Notes: generated by a model not told the origin, from the sequence alone. A DNA stretch of 64,000 bases from [Candidatus Thermochlorobacteriaceae] bacterium GBChlB (GCA_000724175.1 JPGV01000020.1:177058-241057); one strand, 5' to 3'; shown: positions 16,015 through 25,935, counted from the stretch's first letter. Program-made: numbers and translations.

Positions 16015-16808
16015 GTTTTCACAGTGTCTTGTTGGCGTTTCGGCATCTCGACATAAATCAGCTCGATGAGCGTTCTTGCCCTTGTGCTGTCGAGCGATTT
16101 AAGCACCTCGTGCTGCTTGAAAGCATCACTGCGTTTTTTGGCATACACAAACGTAACGCCCAGACCAAACACGGCTTCGGCGTCGTTTGGAAAGCGCTTA
16201 ATGAGCGCGGTGTATATGTCGATGGCGTCGTCGTAGCGTTTTTGTTTTCGGTAAAGTTCGGCGAGCGCTTTTTGTGTCTCGCGGTCGTTGGGTTTCAAAC
16301 GAAGCATCTGTTTCAGTGCGTCAATCGCGTCGGTTGTTGTGCTGTCAGATTTTGACGCCACCGCGAAAAGATTGTAGAGAAGCGTTGTGTCGTTGGGCGA
16401 CTGCGTTGAGCGTTGTTTAAGCAGCGCAACGGCGTCGGTTGTGCGTCCGATTTTGTCATACAAAATTGCCAAATTAACCGCGACGTCCTGCTGTTTCGGG
16501 TTAAGTTTCAGTGCGGTGTTCAGCGATTCAATCGCGTCGTTATACTGTTCAAGGTCGTTGTATGCCATACCGAGCGCGATATGCGCCTCGACGAAATCCG
16601 CTTTCAGTGTAATTGCCTCTTTGAAGGCGGCAACCGCGTTTTGCAGCTTTCCCGCCTCGACCAACGCCGCACCCAAATTGAAATGCGCAACCGGATTTTT
16701 CGGATACTTCTTGACATTTCTTTCAGCAGTTTTAAGCTCGTCGGTTTGAGCCAATACGGCGCCAGACATCAAGAGCGATACGAGCGAGAGCAGTGCAACA
16801 AATTTCAT
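16008..16808 (-). CDS. Exported tetratricopeptide repeat protein
   Basis: 266 residues from ATG 16808, giving a signal peptide (MKFVALLSLVSLLMSGAVLAQ). About six TPR units follow (YPKNPVAHFNLGAALVEAGK, KADFVEAHIALGMAYNDLEQ, NPKQQDVAVNLAILYDKIG and so on), each with the W-LG-Y-A-F-A-P style spacing. TPRs bind other proteins; it may take part in envelope assembly. The 3' end overlaps ggt convergently by 7 bp. No partner is evident from the neighbourhood. Confidence 0.88.
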   Translation of the reverse strand: MKFVALLSLVSLLMSGAVLAQTDELKTAERNVKKYPKNPVAHFNLGAALVEAGKLQNAVAAFKEAITLKADFVEAHIALGMAYNDLEQYNDAIESLNTALKLNPKQQDVAVNLAILYDKIGRTTDAVALLKQRSTQSPNDTTLLYNLFAVASKSDSTTTDAIDALKQMLRLKPNDRETQKALAELYRKQKRYDDAIDIYTALIKRFPNDAEAVFGLGVTFVYAKKRSDAFKQHEVLKSLDSTRARTLIELIYVEMPKRQQDTVKTQ

Positions 16809-16876
16809 GGTTCGTTTAGCCAAATTGACGTTGATAAACTTTTTAGGTTCACGCGTTCAATATTTACGCGGCTCGA

Positions 16877-16926
16877 CGAAAAAAGGCGGCAATCCTCGTC
16901 ACAAAAGGAATCGCCGCCTTGTTATT
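16877..16926. terminator. Bidirectional terminator after the fatty acid desaturase gene
   Basis: An imperfect stem pairs AAGGCGGC-A-ATCC with GGAAT-CGCCGCCTT. A-rich sequence precedes it and T-rich sequence follows, so it gives a U tract in either direction. It sits between the desaturase stop and the start of the TPR gene, both on the minus strand, and so separates their transcripts. Confidence 0.8.
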
Positions 16927-16943
16927 TTTTTGAGACGCGATGT

Positions 16944-17861
16944 TTAGGCAGGAACGCTTTCTTGACGTGTCGGTGCCAGCGTCGTCGGTTGCATTGCGGC
17001 TTTTCGGCTTAGGCGCTCCAAACGCATCGAGGTTGATTTAAATTTCTCACTGAACGCGCCCAAAATGTAAGTTTGGAACAAGTATCCCCAAAAACTTCTC
17101 ACGTTCAAATACGGGTCGATTTTGTCAGCGATTTTCGCGTGGGCTTCTGGCGTCAGGCTCCAATGCAGTTGTGCGTTGTCGTGGTGAACGGTGTGGTAGC
17201 CGTTGTTGAACAAAAGCGCGTTGAGTATCGGGCTGACGAAATTGCGCGAGTGATTGACGGGCGAGGTCTCGTCGGCATGAACGTGTTGCAAATAGTTAAA
17301 CACGAGAATCGAGAAGAGCGCAACTTGATGCGGGATTAAAATAAAGAGAACGGCTTTTTTCCAATCGATGACGAGACCGCCGACGATGAACGCCGCCAGC
17401 GCAACATATTGCAACATGTAGAACGCAAATTTGCCTTTATCTTTTTCCCATGTCTTTTTGAGGAAATCTCGAATTGGCGTTTGCTGGAAGTAGCTGCTGA
17501 TGGACGGATACGACAGAATTGTCCAGAGATTGTTCTTCTCGCTGAATCGATAGGTCAGGGTGTAGTCGCCTTCGCGGTTGTTGAACTTATGATGATTTTT
17601 GTTGTGCGTCGGAATCCAACCGAAGGCGGGAAAGCCATAGAAGAGCGTGAGCCAATAGTCGGTGAGTTTGTTCATGGCATCAGACTTCCAGATTGGCAAA
17701 TGGTTGTGGTTGTGCGCGATAACAGCGATGCTGACCGCCATAAAAAGCGACCACACATACAAAATCGGGTTCAACTCGTTAAGATTCCATTGCACGAAAA
17801 ATAATGCCGTTGTAACGAGCAGATAGGCAACGGTTCTGATGTCAGCTTTGTATTGTAACAC
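16944..17861 (-). CDS. Membrane fatty acid desaturase
   Basis: 305 residues. Hydrophobic N-terminal helices are followed by the histidine boxes of the di-iron desaturase superfamily: HNHNH near 50, HNKNHHKF near 85, HVHAD near 195 and NGYHTVHH near 218. It introduces a double bond into an acyl chain at the membrane using electrons from a cytochrome b5 or ferredoxin-type donor. The position of desaturation cannot be read. The start is a GTG at 17861; no in-frame ATG lies upstream before a stop. Downstream is a strong bidirectional terminator. The gene is transcribed alone, divergent from the S9 peptidase gene. Confidence 0.9.
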   Translation of the reverse strand: MLQYKADIRTVAYLLVTTALFFVQWNLNELNPILYVWSLFMAVSIAVIAHNHNHLPIWKSDAMNKLTDYWLTLFYGFPAFGWIPTHNKNHHKFNNREGDYTLTYRFSEKNNLWTILSYPSISSYFQQTPIRDFLKKTWEKDKGKFAFYMLQYVALAAFIVGGLVIDWKKAVLFILIPHQVALFSILVFNYLQHVHADETSPVNHSRNFVSPILNALLFNNGYHTVHHDNAQLHWSLTPEAHAKIADKIDPYLNVRSFWGYLFQTYILGAFSEKFKSTSMRLERLSRKAAMQPTTLAPTRQESVPA

Positions 17862-18018
17862 GATTAGAAACTGAGTTTAGATTGGCAAAACTTCGTGATG
17901 TTTTTGTGATACTTGCCCCAATATACACTTTTTACGCGCGAATCGTTTTTGACATTTCAAAAATGTTGCGTATTTCCCGACATCCTCTTTTTGACAAAAC
18001 AGCATCAGATTGACTGCA

Positions 18019-20868
18019 ATGAAAACCGTTACCAACATCATTTTCGCGCTGCTCTTGATGTGCGGCGGCGCGGCGGCGCAACAGAAAAAGCCGATTTCGC
18101 ACGACGTCTACGACGATTGGAAGTCGATTGTCAATAGTCAGGTCTCGCCCAACGGCAAGTTTATCGGCTATGTGCTTGAACCGCAGGAAGGCGACGCCAC
18201 GCAGGTCTTTCACAACCTTACAACCAAAGAGCAGCGTTTGTTTGAGCGCGGCGTCGACGGGCGATTTTCCAGCGACTCTGAGTTTCTTGTCTTTAAAATC
18301 AAACCGCGATTGGACAGCCTGAAGTCGATGCGCCGACGCCGAATGAAGCCCGAAGACCTTCCGAAAGATTCGCTCGGCATTTTTGACGTGCAGAAAAACG
18401 CGCTGACGAAAATTCCGCGCGTCAAAGCGTTCAAGATGCCTGAAAAAGCAGGAGGCTGGCTTGCCTATCACTTGGAGCGTCCTGCGCCGCCCAAAGAACC
18501 TGCCCGTCCCGACACGTCGCGCCGAAACGCCAAAGTGCCCAAAAAAGAAGACGACGAGAACGGCACGCGGCTCGTCTTGCGCAACCTCAACACAGGCAAA
18601 GAAATCTCGTTTGAATTTGTTACCGACTTTGAATTTTCAGAGAACGGCAAACGCCTGATGTTTGGCACGACCGGCAACGACAGCTCAATGCAAGCGGGCA
18701 CCTACCTTGTCGAGCTTGCAACGCAGACACTGAAACCGATTTGTCGCGCCAAAGGCAAATACAAGTTTCTCATCTTTGATGAGCAAGGCGACCAAGCCGC
18801 GTTTCTGTCGAACACCGACACGTCGAAATCACGGATTCGATTTTATGACCTGCGCTACTGGCAGGCGGGGAGCGGGGATTCCGCTATTGTTCTGGCAGAC
18901 ACCAACACTGCTGCGCTGCCGAAACAGTGGCTCGTGAGCGAGTATCGCAAACCGATGTTTTCGAAAAACGGCAAACGGCTCTTCTTTGGAACCGCGCCGC
19001 GCCCGCTCTTGCCCGATACCACACGGCTTCCCGAAGAAATCGTCAGCGTTGATGTGTGGCATTGGAGAGATGGCGAAATTCAGGCGCAACAAAACGCCAC
19101 GCTTAAACAGCAACGCGAGCGGTCGTATCTCGCCGCAATTGACCTTACCACGAAAAAAATGCTGCAAGTGGCAACAAAAGACATGGACAACATCGCCCTC
19201 GGCAGCGACGGCGACGCGAGTGTTGCATTGGGTTTTTCCGACAATGCGTATCAAGTTCAGCGCACGTGGGAAGGAGGCCCGCCGCGCGTTGATGTGTATC
19301 TTATCAATCTCGCCGATGGGTCGCGTAAGTTGGTCAAAAAAAATGAACGCGCTTACGGCACTCGGTTTTCGCCCGACTCAAAATACGTCGTTTGGTATAG
19401 CTCGCCTGAACGGTCGTGGTTTTCTTACAATGTCTCAACGGGCGAGACCGCGAACCTCACCAAGAAAGACCGTAAGTTTTACGATGAACTGCACGACTCG
19501 CCCGACGACCCAGCGCCCTATGGCGCAGTCGGCTTTACCGAAGGAGATAAAAGTCTCTTGCTATACGACCGTTACGATATTTGGGAACTCGACCCAACGG
19601 GAAAAACTGCGCCCAAACGCTTGACCAAAGGACGCGAGACGAAAACGCGCTATCGCTACATTCAACTCGATGACGAGGAACGCCGCATCAACTCCGCCGC
19701 GCCGATTTTCCTCGAAGCCTTTAACGAAACGACAAAAGGCGAGAGCTACTGCTCAATGACGCTCTCAAAAGCCGACGCACCCAAGACGCTCTACGCCGTA
19801 GATGCGGCGCTCTCTGTGCCACGCAAAGCCAAGCACGCCGACCAAGTTATTTTCACACGCTCGACATTTACGGAGTTTCCGAACATCTGGACGTCTGATT
19901 TGACCTTCCAATCGCCGACGAAACTCTCGGACGCCAACCCGCAACAAAAAAACTACCTTTGGGGAACGGTCGAACTTGTCGATTGGAAATCGCTCGATGG
20001 ACAAAACTTGCAAGGGTTGCTTTATAAGCCCGAGAACTTCGATGCGACAAAAAAATACCCGATGATTGTCTACTACTACGAGCGCAATAGCGACGGGCTG
20101 CATCGGTTTATTTCGCCTGCGCCGTCGGCATCGACCATCAGTCCCAGCATTTACGCAAGCAACGGGTATTTGGTCTTTATTCCCGACATTCCCTACAAAA
20201 TTGGGTATCCTGGGCAGAGCGCGTTCAACTCGATTGTCTCCGGCACGAAGGCGCTGATTGCCAAAGGCTTTGTGAACGAAAAGAAAATCGGTTTGCAAGG
20301 ACAAAGCTGGGGCGGCTACCAAACGGCGTTTCTCATCACGCGCACCAATATGTATGCGGCGGCAATGGCAGGCGCGCCTGTGGCGAACATGACGAGCGCT
20401 TACGGCGGCATTCGTTGGGGACCTGGCATCTTGCGGCAGTTCCAATATGAACATACGCAAAGCCGCATCGGGGCGACACCGTGGCAGAAACTGAATTTGT
20501 ATCTCGAAAATTCGCCGCTCTTTAAGGCAGATAAAATCGAGACGCCGCTTCTGATGATGCACAACGACGCCGACGACGCCGTGCCGTGGTATCAAGGCAT
20601 TGAAATGTATTCTGCGCTGCGCCGCCTGCAAAAACCCGTCTGGATGCTCACCTACAACGGCGAGAAACACAACTTAACACAGCGCAAAAATCGAAAAGAC
20701 CTCTCGATTCGAATGATGCAGTTCTTCGACCACTACTTGAAGGACGCACCAATGCCTGTGTGGATGAAAGACGGCGTTCCCGCCATTGAAAAGTCTATCA
20801 ATATGGGCTATGAACTCACGGGCGCTGGCGGCGGCACCACAATGGGCGCAACCGAAGGCGAAAAGTAA
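18019..20868 (+). CDS. S9 family prolyl oligopeptidase-like peptidase
   Basis: About 949 residues from ATG 18019 (a TTG three codons earlier is open). A signal peptide (cleavage near AAAQQ) is followed by a long beta-propeller region (about 30-650) and a C-terminal alpha/beta-hydrolase domain. The nucleophile is Ser763 in GQSWGG, with the Asp in NDADDAVPW and the His in NGEKHNL. Members cleave short peptides after proline or acyl-amino acids. The signal peptide makes this a periplasmic or surface peptide scavenger. It ends before a hairpin at 20898-20936. Confidence 0.92.
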   Translation: MKTVTNIIFALLLMCGGAAAQQKKPISHDVYDDWKSIVNSQVSPNGKFIGYVLEPQEGDATQVFHNLTTKEQRLFERGVDGRFSSDSEFLVFKIKPRLDSLKSMRRRRMKPEDLPKDSLGIFDVQKNALTKIPRVKAFKMPEKAGGWLAYHLERPAPPKEPARPDTSRRNAKVPKKEDDENGTRLVLRNLNTGKEISFEFVTDFEFSENGKRLMFGTTGNDSSMQAGTYLVELATQTLKPICRAKGKYKFLIFDEQGDQAAFLSNTDTSKSRIRFYDLRYWQAGSGDSAIVLADTNTAALPKQWLVSEYRKPMFSKNGKRLFFGTAPRPLLPDTTRLPEEIVSVDVWHWRDGEIQAQQNATLKQQRERSYLAAIDLTTKKMLQVATKDMDNIALGSDGDASVALGFSDNAYQVQRTWEGGPPRVDVYLINLADGSRKLVKKNERAYGTRFSPDSKYVVWYSSPERSWFSYNVSTGETANLTKKDRKFYDELHDSPDDPAPYGAVGFTEGDKSLLLYDRYDIWELDPTGKTAPKRLTKGRETKTRYRYIQLDDEERRINSAAPIFLEAFNETTKGESYCSMTLSKADAPKTLYAVDAALSVPRKAKHADQVIFTRSTFTEFPNIWTSDLTFQSPTKLSDANPQQKNYLWGTVELVDWKSLDGQNLQGLLYKPENFDATKKYPMIVYYYERNSDGLHRFISPAPSASTISPSIYASNGYLVFIPDIPYKIGYPGQSAFNSIVSGTKALIAKGFVNEKKIGLQGQSWGGYQTAFLITRTNMYAAAMAGAPVANMTSAYGGIRWGPGILRQFQYEHTQSRIGATPWQKLNLYLENSPLFKADKIETPLLMMHNDADDAVPWYQGIEMYSALRRLQKPVWMLTYNGEKHNLTQRKNRKDLSIRMMQFFDHYLKDAPMPVWMKDGVPAIEKSINMGYELTGAGGGTTMGATEGEK

Positions 20869-20897
20869 CCCAAAGGAAACAGCATTTGTTGCATCTC

Positions 20898-20936
20898 AAA
20901 GGCGGATTTGCGCATGGGCAGATTCGCCTTTTTGAT
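20898..20936 (+). terminator. Probable terminator after S9 peptidase gene
   Basis: The stem arms AAGGCGGATTTGC and GCAGATTCGCCTT pair with a couple of mismatches around a short loop and end in a T run (TTTTTGATTCG). Placed 30-70 bp after the stop. Confidence 0.7.
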
Positions 20937-20948
20937 TCGTCGGTCATT

Positions 20949-20980
20949 TATACGCCAATGGAACTATACGCCAATGGAAC
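20949..20980 (+). repeat. Perfect 16-bp tandem duplication
   Basis: TATACGCCAATGGAAC occurs twice in direct succession with no mismatch. It is not inside a gene. It may be a replication-slippage product or a paired binding site. Confidence 0.9.
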
Positions 20981-21221
20981 GCGGACAATTTTGAACAGGC
21001 TACCGCTTGCAAGTCTTCCAACAAAAGTTAAATTTGCAACTCTCGTTTCTTGTTCTTGAAGAAACATTTGTGTGACACGATAGAGACGACGCGCTTGGAG
21101 ACGACCGATATGTTCACCGCTCGATACGCTGACCGAGGCGCCGTGCTGTTGGTCACGCCAAAATTTTGCCCAGCCACAGCCGCCTCGCCTGTAAGCGTTT
21201 TAACTTTAACCAAACTACACT

Positions 21222-23030
21222 ATGCCGATTGAGTATCTGAACGGTCGCCGACTTAAACACGCCATTATCGCGGGCGCGGAATCCGTTATCATGCGAAAAG
21301 ATTACCTCAACAAAATCAATGTGTTTCCTGTCGCCGACGGCGATACGGGAACCAATATGGCGCTCACCTTGAAATCCATTATTGACGGACTCTACGACTG
21401 CGACGACACAACGGTCAACGCCGTTGTCATTTGTGCAGCAGACTCCGCGCTTGTTGGCTCTCGTGGCAACTCCGGCTCAATCTTGGCGCAGTTCTATCAA
21501 GGGTTCGCAGACGGGTTGGCGGGAAAAGAACGCATCACCACCAAAGAGTTCGGCAGTTCGCTCTTGCTTGCCAAAGACTACGCCTACGACGCCATGATAG
21601 AGCCAAAGGAAGGCACGATTTTAACCGTCATTCGAGATTGGACGCACAGCATCGCCACACTTGCCGCAAAGACAACCGACTTCAAGGAAGTCATGGCACA
21701 CTCGGTTCAAGCCGCAAAACAGTCGCTTGCCAGAACGCCCGATGAACTCAAAGTAAACGGCGTTGCTATTTTGAAAAAAGCTGGCGTGGTGGACTCTGGC
21801 GCGCAAGGCTTTGTCGATATGCTCGACGGCGTCTATAATTTTATCCATCAAGGCAGCATCAAAGAGTTCATCAAGAAAAAGTTTTTCTCCGTTGCGGGCG
21901 CGGACGCTGGTGCAACCGTCGATGCCAACACCGAAGACATTACGTTTCAATACTGCACCGAGTTCGTCTTGGAGAACGGCGCGACCTACGACAAAAAAGC
22001 GCTGCGGAAGGAACTTATTGAATACGGCGACTCGCTCATCATCGGCGGCTCATCGACTAAAACAAAGGTGCATATTCATACCAACGAGCCTGAGACCATC
22101 TTTAACATTGCCGCGCGCTACGGCATTGTGCAGAAGAAGAAGTTTGAGGACATGAAAGCGCAACACGAAGCGGCGTTTGGCAGAAAACTCATTGGCATCG
22201 TTACCGACTCGACCTGCGACCTCTCGGAAGACTTTTTGGAGAAAAACGATGTGCGCATTGTGCCGCTTCAAGTGCGGTTCGGCGAAGAGGAATTTCTTGA
22301 CCGCATTACCATTTCATCGCAAGAGTTTTACCAGCGCCTGAAAACCAGCAAAGACTTTCCGAAAACATCGCAGCCAGCGACCGCCGCGTTCAAGCAGGTC
22401 TATGACGACATGCTTCGCAAGTATGACAGCGTGCTGTCGATTCATATTTCGTCGGGCATTTCGGGCACACTGCAAAACGCCCGCACCACGGGAAAATTTT
22501 TCAAGGACAGGAAAATTGTCGCCGTCGATAGCAAAATCACGTCGCTTGGCTTAGGCTTTTTGGTGCGCGAAGCCGTCAAGATGCGCGACGAGCATAAGAC
22601 CATCGAAGAAATTGAAGCGCGCTTGAACGACATGACCAAAAACATTAGAGCCTTTTTGAGCCTCGAGACTATTGAGAACTTGGTGCGCGGCGGCAGATTA
22701 AGCAAGTCCAAAGGGCTACTTGCGCGCGTGTTTCACATCAATCCTGTGCTAACCTTCGATGACAAAGGCAAAGTCGTTCAGTTGGATAAAGGTGTCGGCG
22801 ATAAAGGCTCGCTCGATAAAGCCATTGAACACACCTTGAAATTTATTGACGGTAAAAAGCGCATTCAACTCTCCGTTGTCTATTCCGATAAGCCAGAACG
22901 CGCTCAATACGCCAAACAAAAACTGAACGACGCGCGCCCAGAACTTGTGATTGAGACTGCGCAGATTTCGCCTGTCTTAGGGACATACGGCGGGTCGGGA
23001 ACCGTCGTGATGATTGTCCATGCCGAATAG
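21222..23030 (+). CDS. DhaL (DAK2)-DegV fusion protein, FakA-FakB-like fatty acid kinase
   Basis: 602 residues. The N-terminal domain (about 1-210) is DhaL-type, with NVFPVADGDTGTNMALTL for ATP/Mg binding. A middle domain lies around 210-320. From about 325 there is a complete DegV fold starting IGIVTDSTCDLSEDF, with SSGISGTLQNA, ENLVRGGRLSKSKG and the C-terminal YGGSGTVVMIVHAE. In Firmicutes FakA (DhaL) phosphorylates fatty acids presented by FakB (DegV). Here both are one chain, so a fatty-acid kinase feeding phospholipid synthesis is the natural reading. It would make an acyl phosphate, the substrate type used by PlsX/PlsY; plsY lies in this window. Activity is inferred. Confidence 0.85.
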   Translation: MPIEYLNGRRLKHAIIAGAESVIMRKDYLNKINVFPVADGDTGTNMALTLKSIIDGLYDCDDTTVNAVVICAADSALVGSRGNSGSILAQFYQGFADGLAGKERITTKEFGSSLLLAKDYAYDAMIEPKEGTILTVIRDWTHSIATLAAKTTDFKEVMAHSVQAAKQSLARTPDELKVNGVAILKKAGVVDSGAQGFVDMLDGVYNFIHQGSIKEFIKKKFFSVAGADAGATVDANTEDITFQYCTEFVLENGATYDKKALRKELIEYGDSLIIGGSSTKTKVHIHTNEPETIFNIAARYGIVQKKKFEDMKAQHEAAFGRKLIGIVTDSTCDLSEDFLEKNDVRIVPLQVRFGEEEFLDRITISSQEFYQRLKTSKDFPKTSQPATAAFKQVYDDMLRKYDSVLSIHISSGISGTLQNARTTGKFFKDRKIVAVDSKITSLGLGFLVREAVKMRDEHKTIEEIEARLNDMTKNIRAFLSLETIENLVRGGRLSKSKGLLARVFHINPVLTFDDKGKVVQLDKGVGDKGSLDKAIEHTLKFIDGKKRIQLSVVYSDKPERAQYAKQKLNDARPELVIETAQISPVLGTYGGSGTVVMIVHAE

Positions 23031-23065
23031 CGGTTGCGCGGATTCTTCACGCCGCGTTGCGCTGC

Positions 23066-24478
23066 TTAGAACGACCGTTGCCGATACAGCGCATAGTCGT
23101 TGATGAGGCTGTTCCAAAAGAGGGCAGCAATTTTTTCTGCGCCTGCGCGCGTGAAGTGAATGTAGTCGCTGCCCGCGAGTGGCGGTTTTGCGGCCACCCA
23201 ACTTGGCATGGAATTTTTTCCGCCCATCGCTTCATACATGTCCCAATAAGGCGCGCCGACCGCAAATGCGCACCGTTTCAAGGCATCTCGGACGCGCTCG
23301 ACCTGCGGATGTGTCGTCATTTTATTTTTTTGCTTGATGGACATATCGGCAAGCCCAATCACCAACAGCGTAGCGTCGGGACAATGCTGTTGCACGGCTT
23401 GCAGTTGTTTCAAAAAGGCTTTCTCGAAGCTGTCGAGGTTATTGTTCAAGTTCGGTATTGGAATCGCATTGCCGCCAAACTGCAAGAGAATGAGTTTTGC
23501 ATTGACGAGCTTTGCCGTTTCGCCAATCAGCGACATATCCATAGCGGTAAAGACCGTTCCTGCGCTGCCGCGCATGGGAATGTTGTCGAGCGCAACGCCT
23601 TCCGCGCCATCGAGCATCACGCCGTAGAGGTCGGGGCTTGCGCCTGAGAACCGCAGTGCCGTTTGCTTCGGCGGTTCGGTCATTGTCCAGTCGACGAGTT
23701 GCACGCCGCGCCCGGCTTTGAGCGTTTTTGCGCCGAGCGATTTTCCGTCTGCATAGAGTTCTGCTTTCGCTGTGCCTGTGCCGTTTCCGTAGAGCAGCGA
23801 GACGCGCGTGAATGCGCGGCTATGCTCGAGCGCAACTGAAGAGGCTTTGAGGCGCACCGTTGCATCAGGCGGAGAGAATCGAGTGAAACTTCCCATCACA
23901 CCGTATTTGCGATGCGTTGCTCGCGCCGAATCGCCACCATAAATGGAAAATCGCTCAAGCGTTCCCGAGTATGTTTGAGTGAGCGACATTGATGGCGCAA
24001 GCGGAAAGAGCGATGTTAAGCCGACGCCTGCACCGCCGAACTGCCGTTGAAACTGCTCGCGCAAATAGTTTGAGATGCGGTCTTCTTCAATCTGTGAATC
24101 GCCGTAGTGCAAAATGCGCGCGACGCGCTTGCTGGTCTTTGCGCTATCGAGCGCAGCGAAAAACGGATACAACACGCTTGGGTCGTTGTTAGGATAATGC
24201 AGTCGCGCCGGGGAGGTTGTGTCGATGGTCGTTTGGTTCGGCGTTGGCGTCTCGGCGGCTTGGGCGGGCGGCGCCTCGGCGGCTTTGAGCACGTTCGAAA
24301 TATCGGCTTTGGCGGGTGCAGTGGCTGTTAGGTCGTGCAGCGTTGGGAAATCAAGGCGAAGCGAGTTGCTGAGTTGAATACCGTCTTTCGGGAACACCGC
24401 GGAAATCGACACCAAGACCGCGATGACACTCGCCAAAAAAAGAAACACTTGAATTGGGCGCAGAGACTCTTCTTTCAC
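23066..24478 (-). CDS. SGNH/GDSL-like hydrolase, exported, anchored
   Basis: 470 residues. An N-terminal hydrophobic helix (FLFLASVIAVLVSISAVF) and a Pro/Thr-rich linker suggest membrane anchoring. A catalytic block I resembles YGDSQIEED near 125, and the C-terminal SDYIHFTRAGAEKI holds an Asp-x-x-His dyad. The central LILLQFGGNAIPIPN matches block III, though the usual GxND asparagine context is changed. Members hydrolyse or transfer O-acyl groups on wall or polysaccharide. A related SGNH gene at 42153-43445 lies beside the MBOAT gene. This copy stands alone, convergent with the DhaL-DegV gene. Confidence 0.8.
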   Translation of the reverse strand: MKEESLRPIQVFLFLASVIAVLVSISAVFPKDGIQLSNSLRLDFPTLHDLTATAPAKADISNVLKAAEAPPAQAAETPTPNQTTIDTTSPARLHYPNNDPSVLYPFFAALDSAKTSKRVARILHYGDSQIEEDRISNYLREQFQRQFGGAGVGLTSLFPLAPSMSLTQTYSGTLERFSIYGGDSARATHRKYGVMGSFTRFSPPDATVRLKASSVALEHSRAFTRVSLLYGNGTGTAKAELYADGKSLGAKTLKAGRGVQLVDWTMTEPPKQTALRFSGASPDLYGVMLDGAEGVALDNIPMRGSAGTVFTAMDMSLIGETAKLVNAKLILLQFGGNAIPIPNLNNNLDSFEKAFLKQLQAVQQHCPDATLLVIGLADMSIKQKNKMTTHPQVERVRDALKRCAFAVGAPYWDMYEAMGGKNSMPSWVAAKPPLAGSDYIHFTRAGAEKIAALFWNSLINDYALYRQRSF

Positions 24479-24603
24479 GGGTCGGAAGCACTTAGAATCG
24501 ACATAACTCGGTGCAAATATACTGCCTTTCGCAACTTGTCGCCGAATTTTCTCGATTCCGATGCAAACGGCTATTTTTGCGCCTCACTTTAACACTTGGA
24601 AAA

Positions 24604-25935
24604 ATGTCGCTTAAAGAAAAACTTGATAATAAATCTGCCGTCATCGGCGTTGTCGGCTTAGGCTATGTCGGCTTGCCGCTTGCGGTGGAGTTCGCCCGCA
24701 AAGGCTTCAAGACCATCGGGATTGATTTGGATAAACGCAAAGTCGACGCCATCAACGCCGATAAAAACTACATTCAGGACATCAAGGCGGAAGAGTTCGC
24801 CGACGCACGCGCACACGGCTTTACTGCGTATGACCATTACGACCATTCGGGACTGTGCGATGTCATTTACATCTGCGTGCCGACGCCCTTCACTGCCAAT
24901 AAAGAACCAGACATTTCGTTCATCACCTCCGCGTCGGAATCCATCGCCAAACACCTGCGTACAGAGCAGCTCATCATTTTGAAATCGACCACGTTTCCGA
25001 ACACAACCGAAGGGTATGTTCAACCGATTTTGGAACAGACGGGTATGAAAGTCGGACGAGACTTCTATCTTGCTTTTTCGCCGGAGCGCATCGACCCGGG
25101 CAATACAAAGTGGAACACGAGCAACACGCCCATTGTGGTTGGCGGCGTAACGCCCACCTGCACCGAACTTGCCGCGCTGGCAAATCGGCAAATTATTTCG
25201 CACGTGCATCGGGTCTCGTCGCCGAAAGTCGCTGAAATGGAGAAACTCTTGGAGAACATTTTTCGAAGCGTCAACATTGCGCTCGTCAACGAACTTGCCG
25301 TGCTGTGCGACCGAATGGGCGGCATCAACATTTGGGAAGTCGTCGAAGCCGCCTCAACCAAACCGTTTGGGTTTATGCCGTTTTACCCCGGACCCGGCAT
25401 TGGCGGACACTGCATCCTCATCGACCCGTATTACCTTGCGTGGCAAGCCCGCGAATACGATTTCCAAACGAATTTTATTATGCTCGCCGCCGAAACCAAT
25501 GAAAACATGCCGTTCTATGTGCGCGATGTGATTATGAAAGAAATCGCACGCATGCCCGTTACAGTCGAGAGCGCAAACTATTTGTTTTTGGGCGTCGCCT
25601 TCAAGAAAAATGTCGATGATATTCGGCACTCGCCAGCCATAAAGGTCATTGAACTTTTGCAAAAAGAGGGCGCGACGCACATTCGCTACTGCGACCCACA
25701 CGTGCCGCACTTCAAAGAACACGGCACGGCAAACGCCGTCATTGAAATGAGCGCGACGCCGTTTTCAAAAGAGACGCTCAACGCTGCCGACGTCGTCGTC
25801 ATTACCACCGACCACAGCGCATTTGATTACGAGATGATTGTCCGCGAGTCCAAACGCATTATTGATACGCGCAACGCGACGAAAGCCGTTCAGCATCACC
25901 GCGATAAAATCGTCTTGCTCGGCGACGGCAAGTAG
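24604..25935 (+). CDS. Nucleotide-sugar dehydrogenase (UDP-N-acetylmannosamine/glucosamine dehydrogenase type)
   Basis: 443 residues from ATG 24604; the frame is open 93 bases further, but this start gives the standard N-terminus. The NAD-binding motif is GVVGLGYVGLPLAVEFARKG. CVPTPF and the catalytic cysteine in GIGGHCILIDPYYL identify the UDP-glucose/GDP-mannose dehydrogenase family, closest to the WbpA/WecC branch. It oxidises the C6 hydroxyl of a nucleotide sugar to a uronate for surface polysaccharide. No glycosyltransferase genes lie next to it, so the polymer is unknown. Confidence 0.9.
   Translation: MSLKEKLDNKSAVIGVVGLGYVGLPLAVEFARKGFKTIGIDLDKRKVDAINADKNYIQDIKAEEFADARAHGFTAYDHYDHSGLCDVIYICVPTPFTANKEPDISFITSASESIAKHLRTEQLIILKSTTFPNTTEGYVQPILEQTGMKVGRDFYLAFSPERIDPGNTKWNTSNTPIVVGGVTPTCTELAALANRQIISHVHRVSSPKVAEMEKLLENIFRSVNIALVNELAVLCDRMGGINIWEVVEAASTKPFGFMPFYPGPGIGGHCILIDPYYLAWQAREYDFQTNFIMLAAETNENMPFYVRDVIMKEIARMPVTVESANYLFLGVAFKKNVDDIRHSPAIKVIELLQKEGATHIRYCDPHVPHFKEHGTANAVIEMSATPFSKETLNAADVVVITTDHSAFDYEMIVRESKRIIDTRNATKAVQHHRDKIVLLGDGK

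Larger units (their letters stand above)
20869..21221. other. Intergenic region of 353 bp with terminator and 16-bp tandem repeat
   Basis: No likely protein is encoded. A hairpin with AAGGCGGATTTGC facing GCAGATTCGCCTTTTT (about 20898-20936) is a plausible terminator for the S9 peptidase gene. At 20949-20964 and 20965-20980 the 16-mer TATACGCCAATGGAAC is repeated exactly head to tail. The right part should hold the promoter of the DhaL-DegV gene. Confidence 0.7.
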
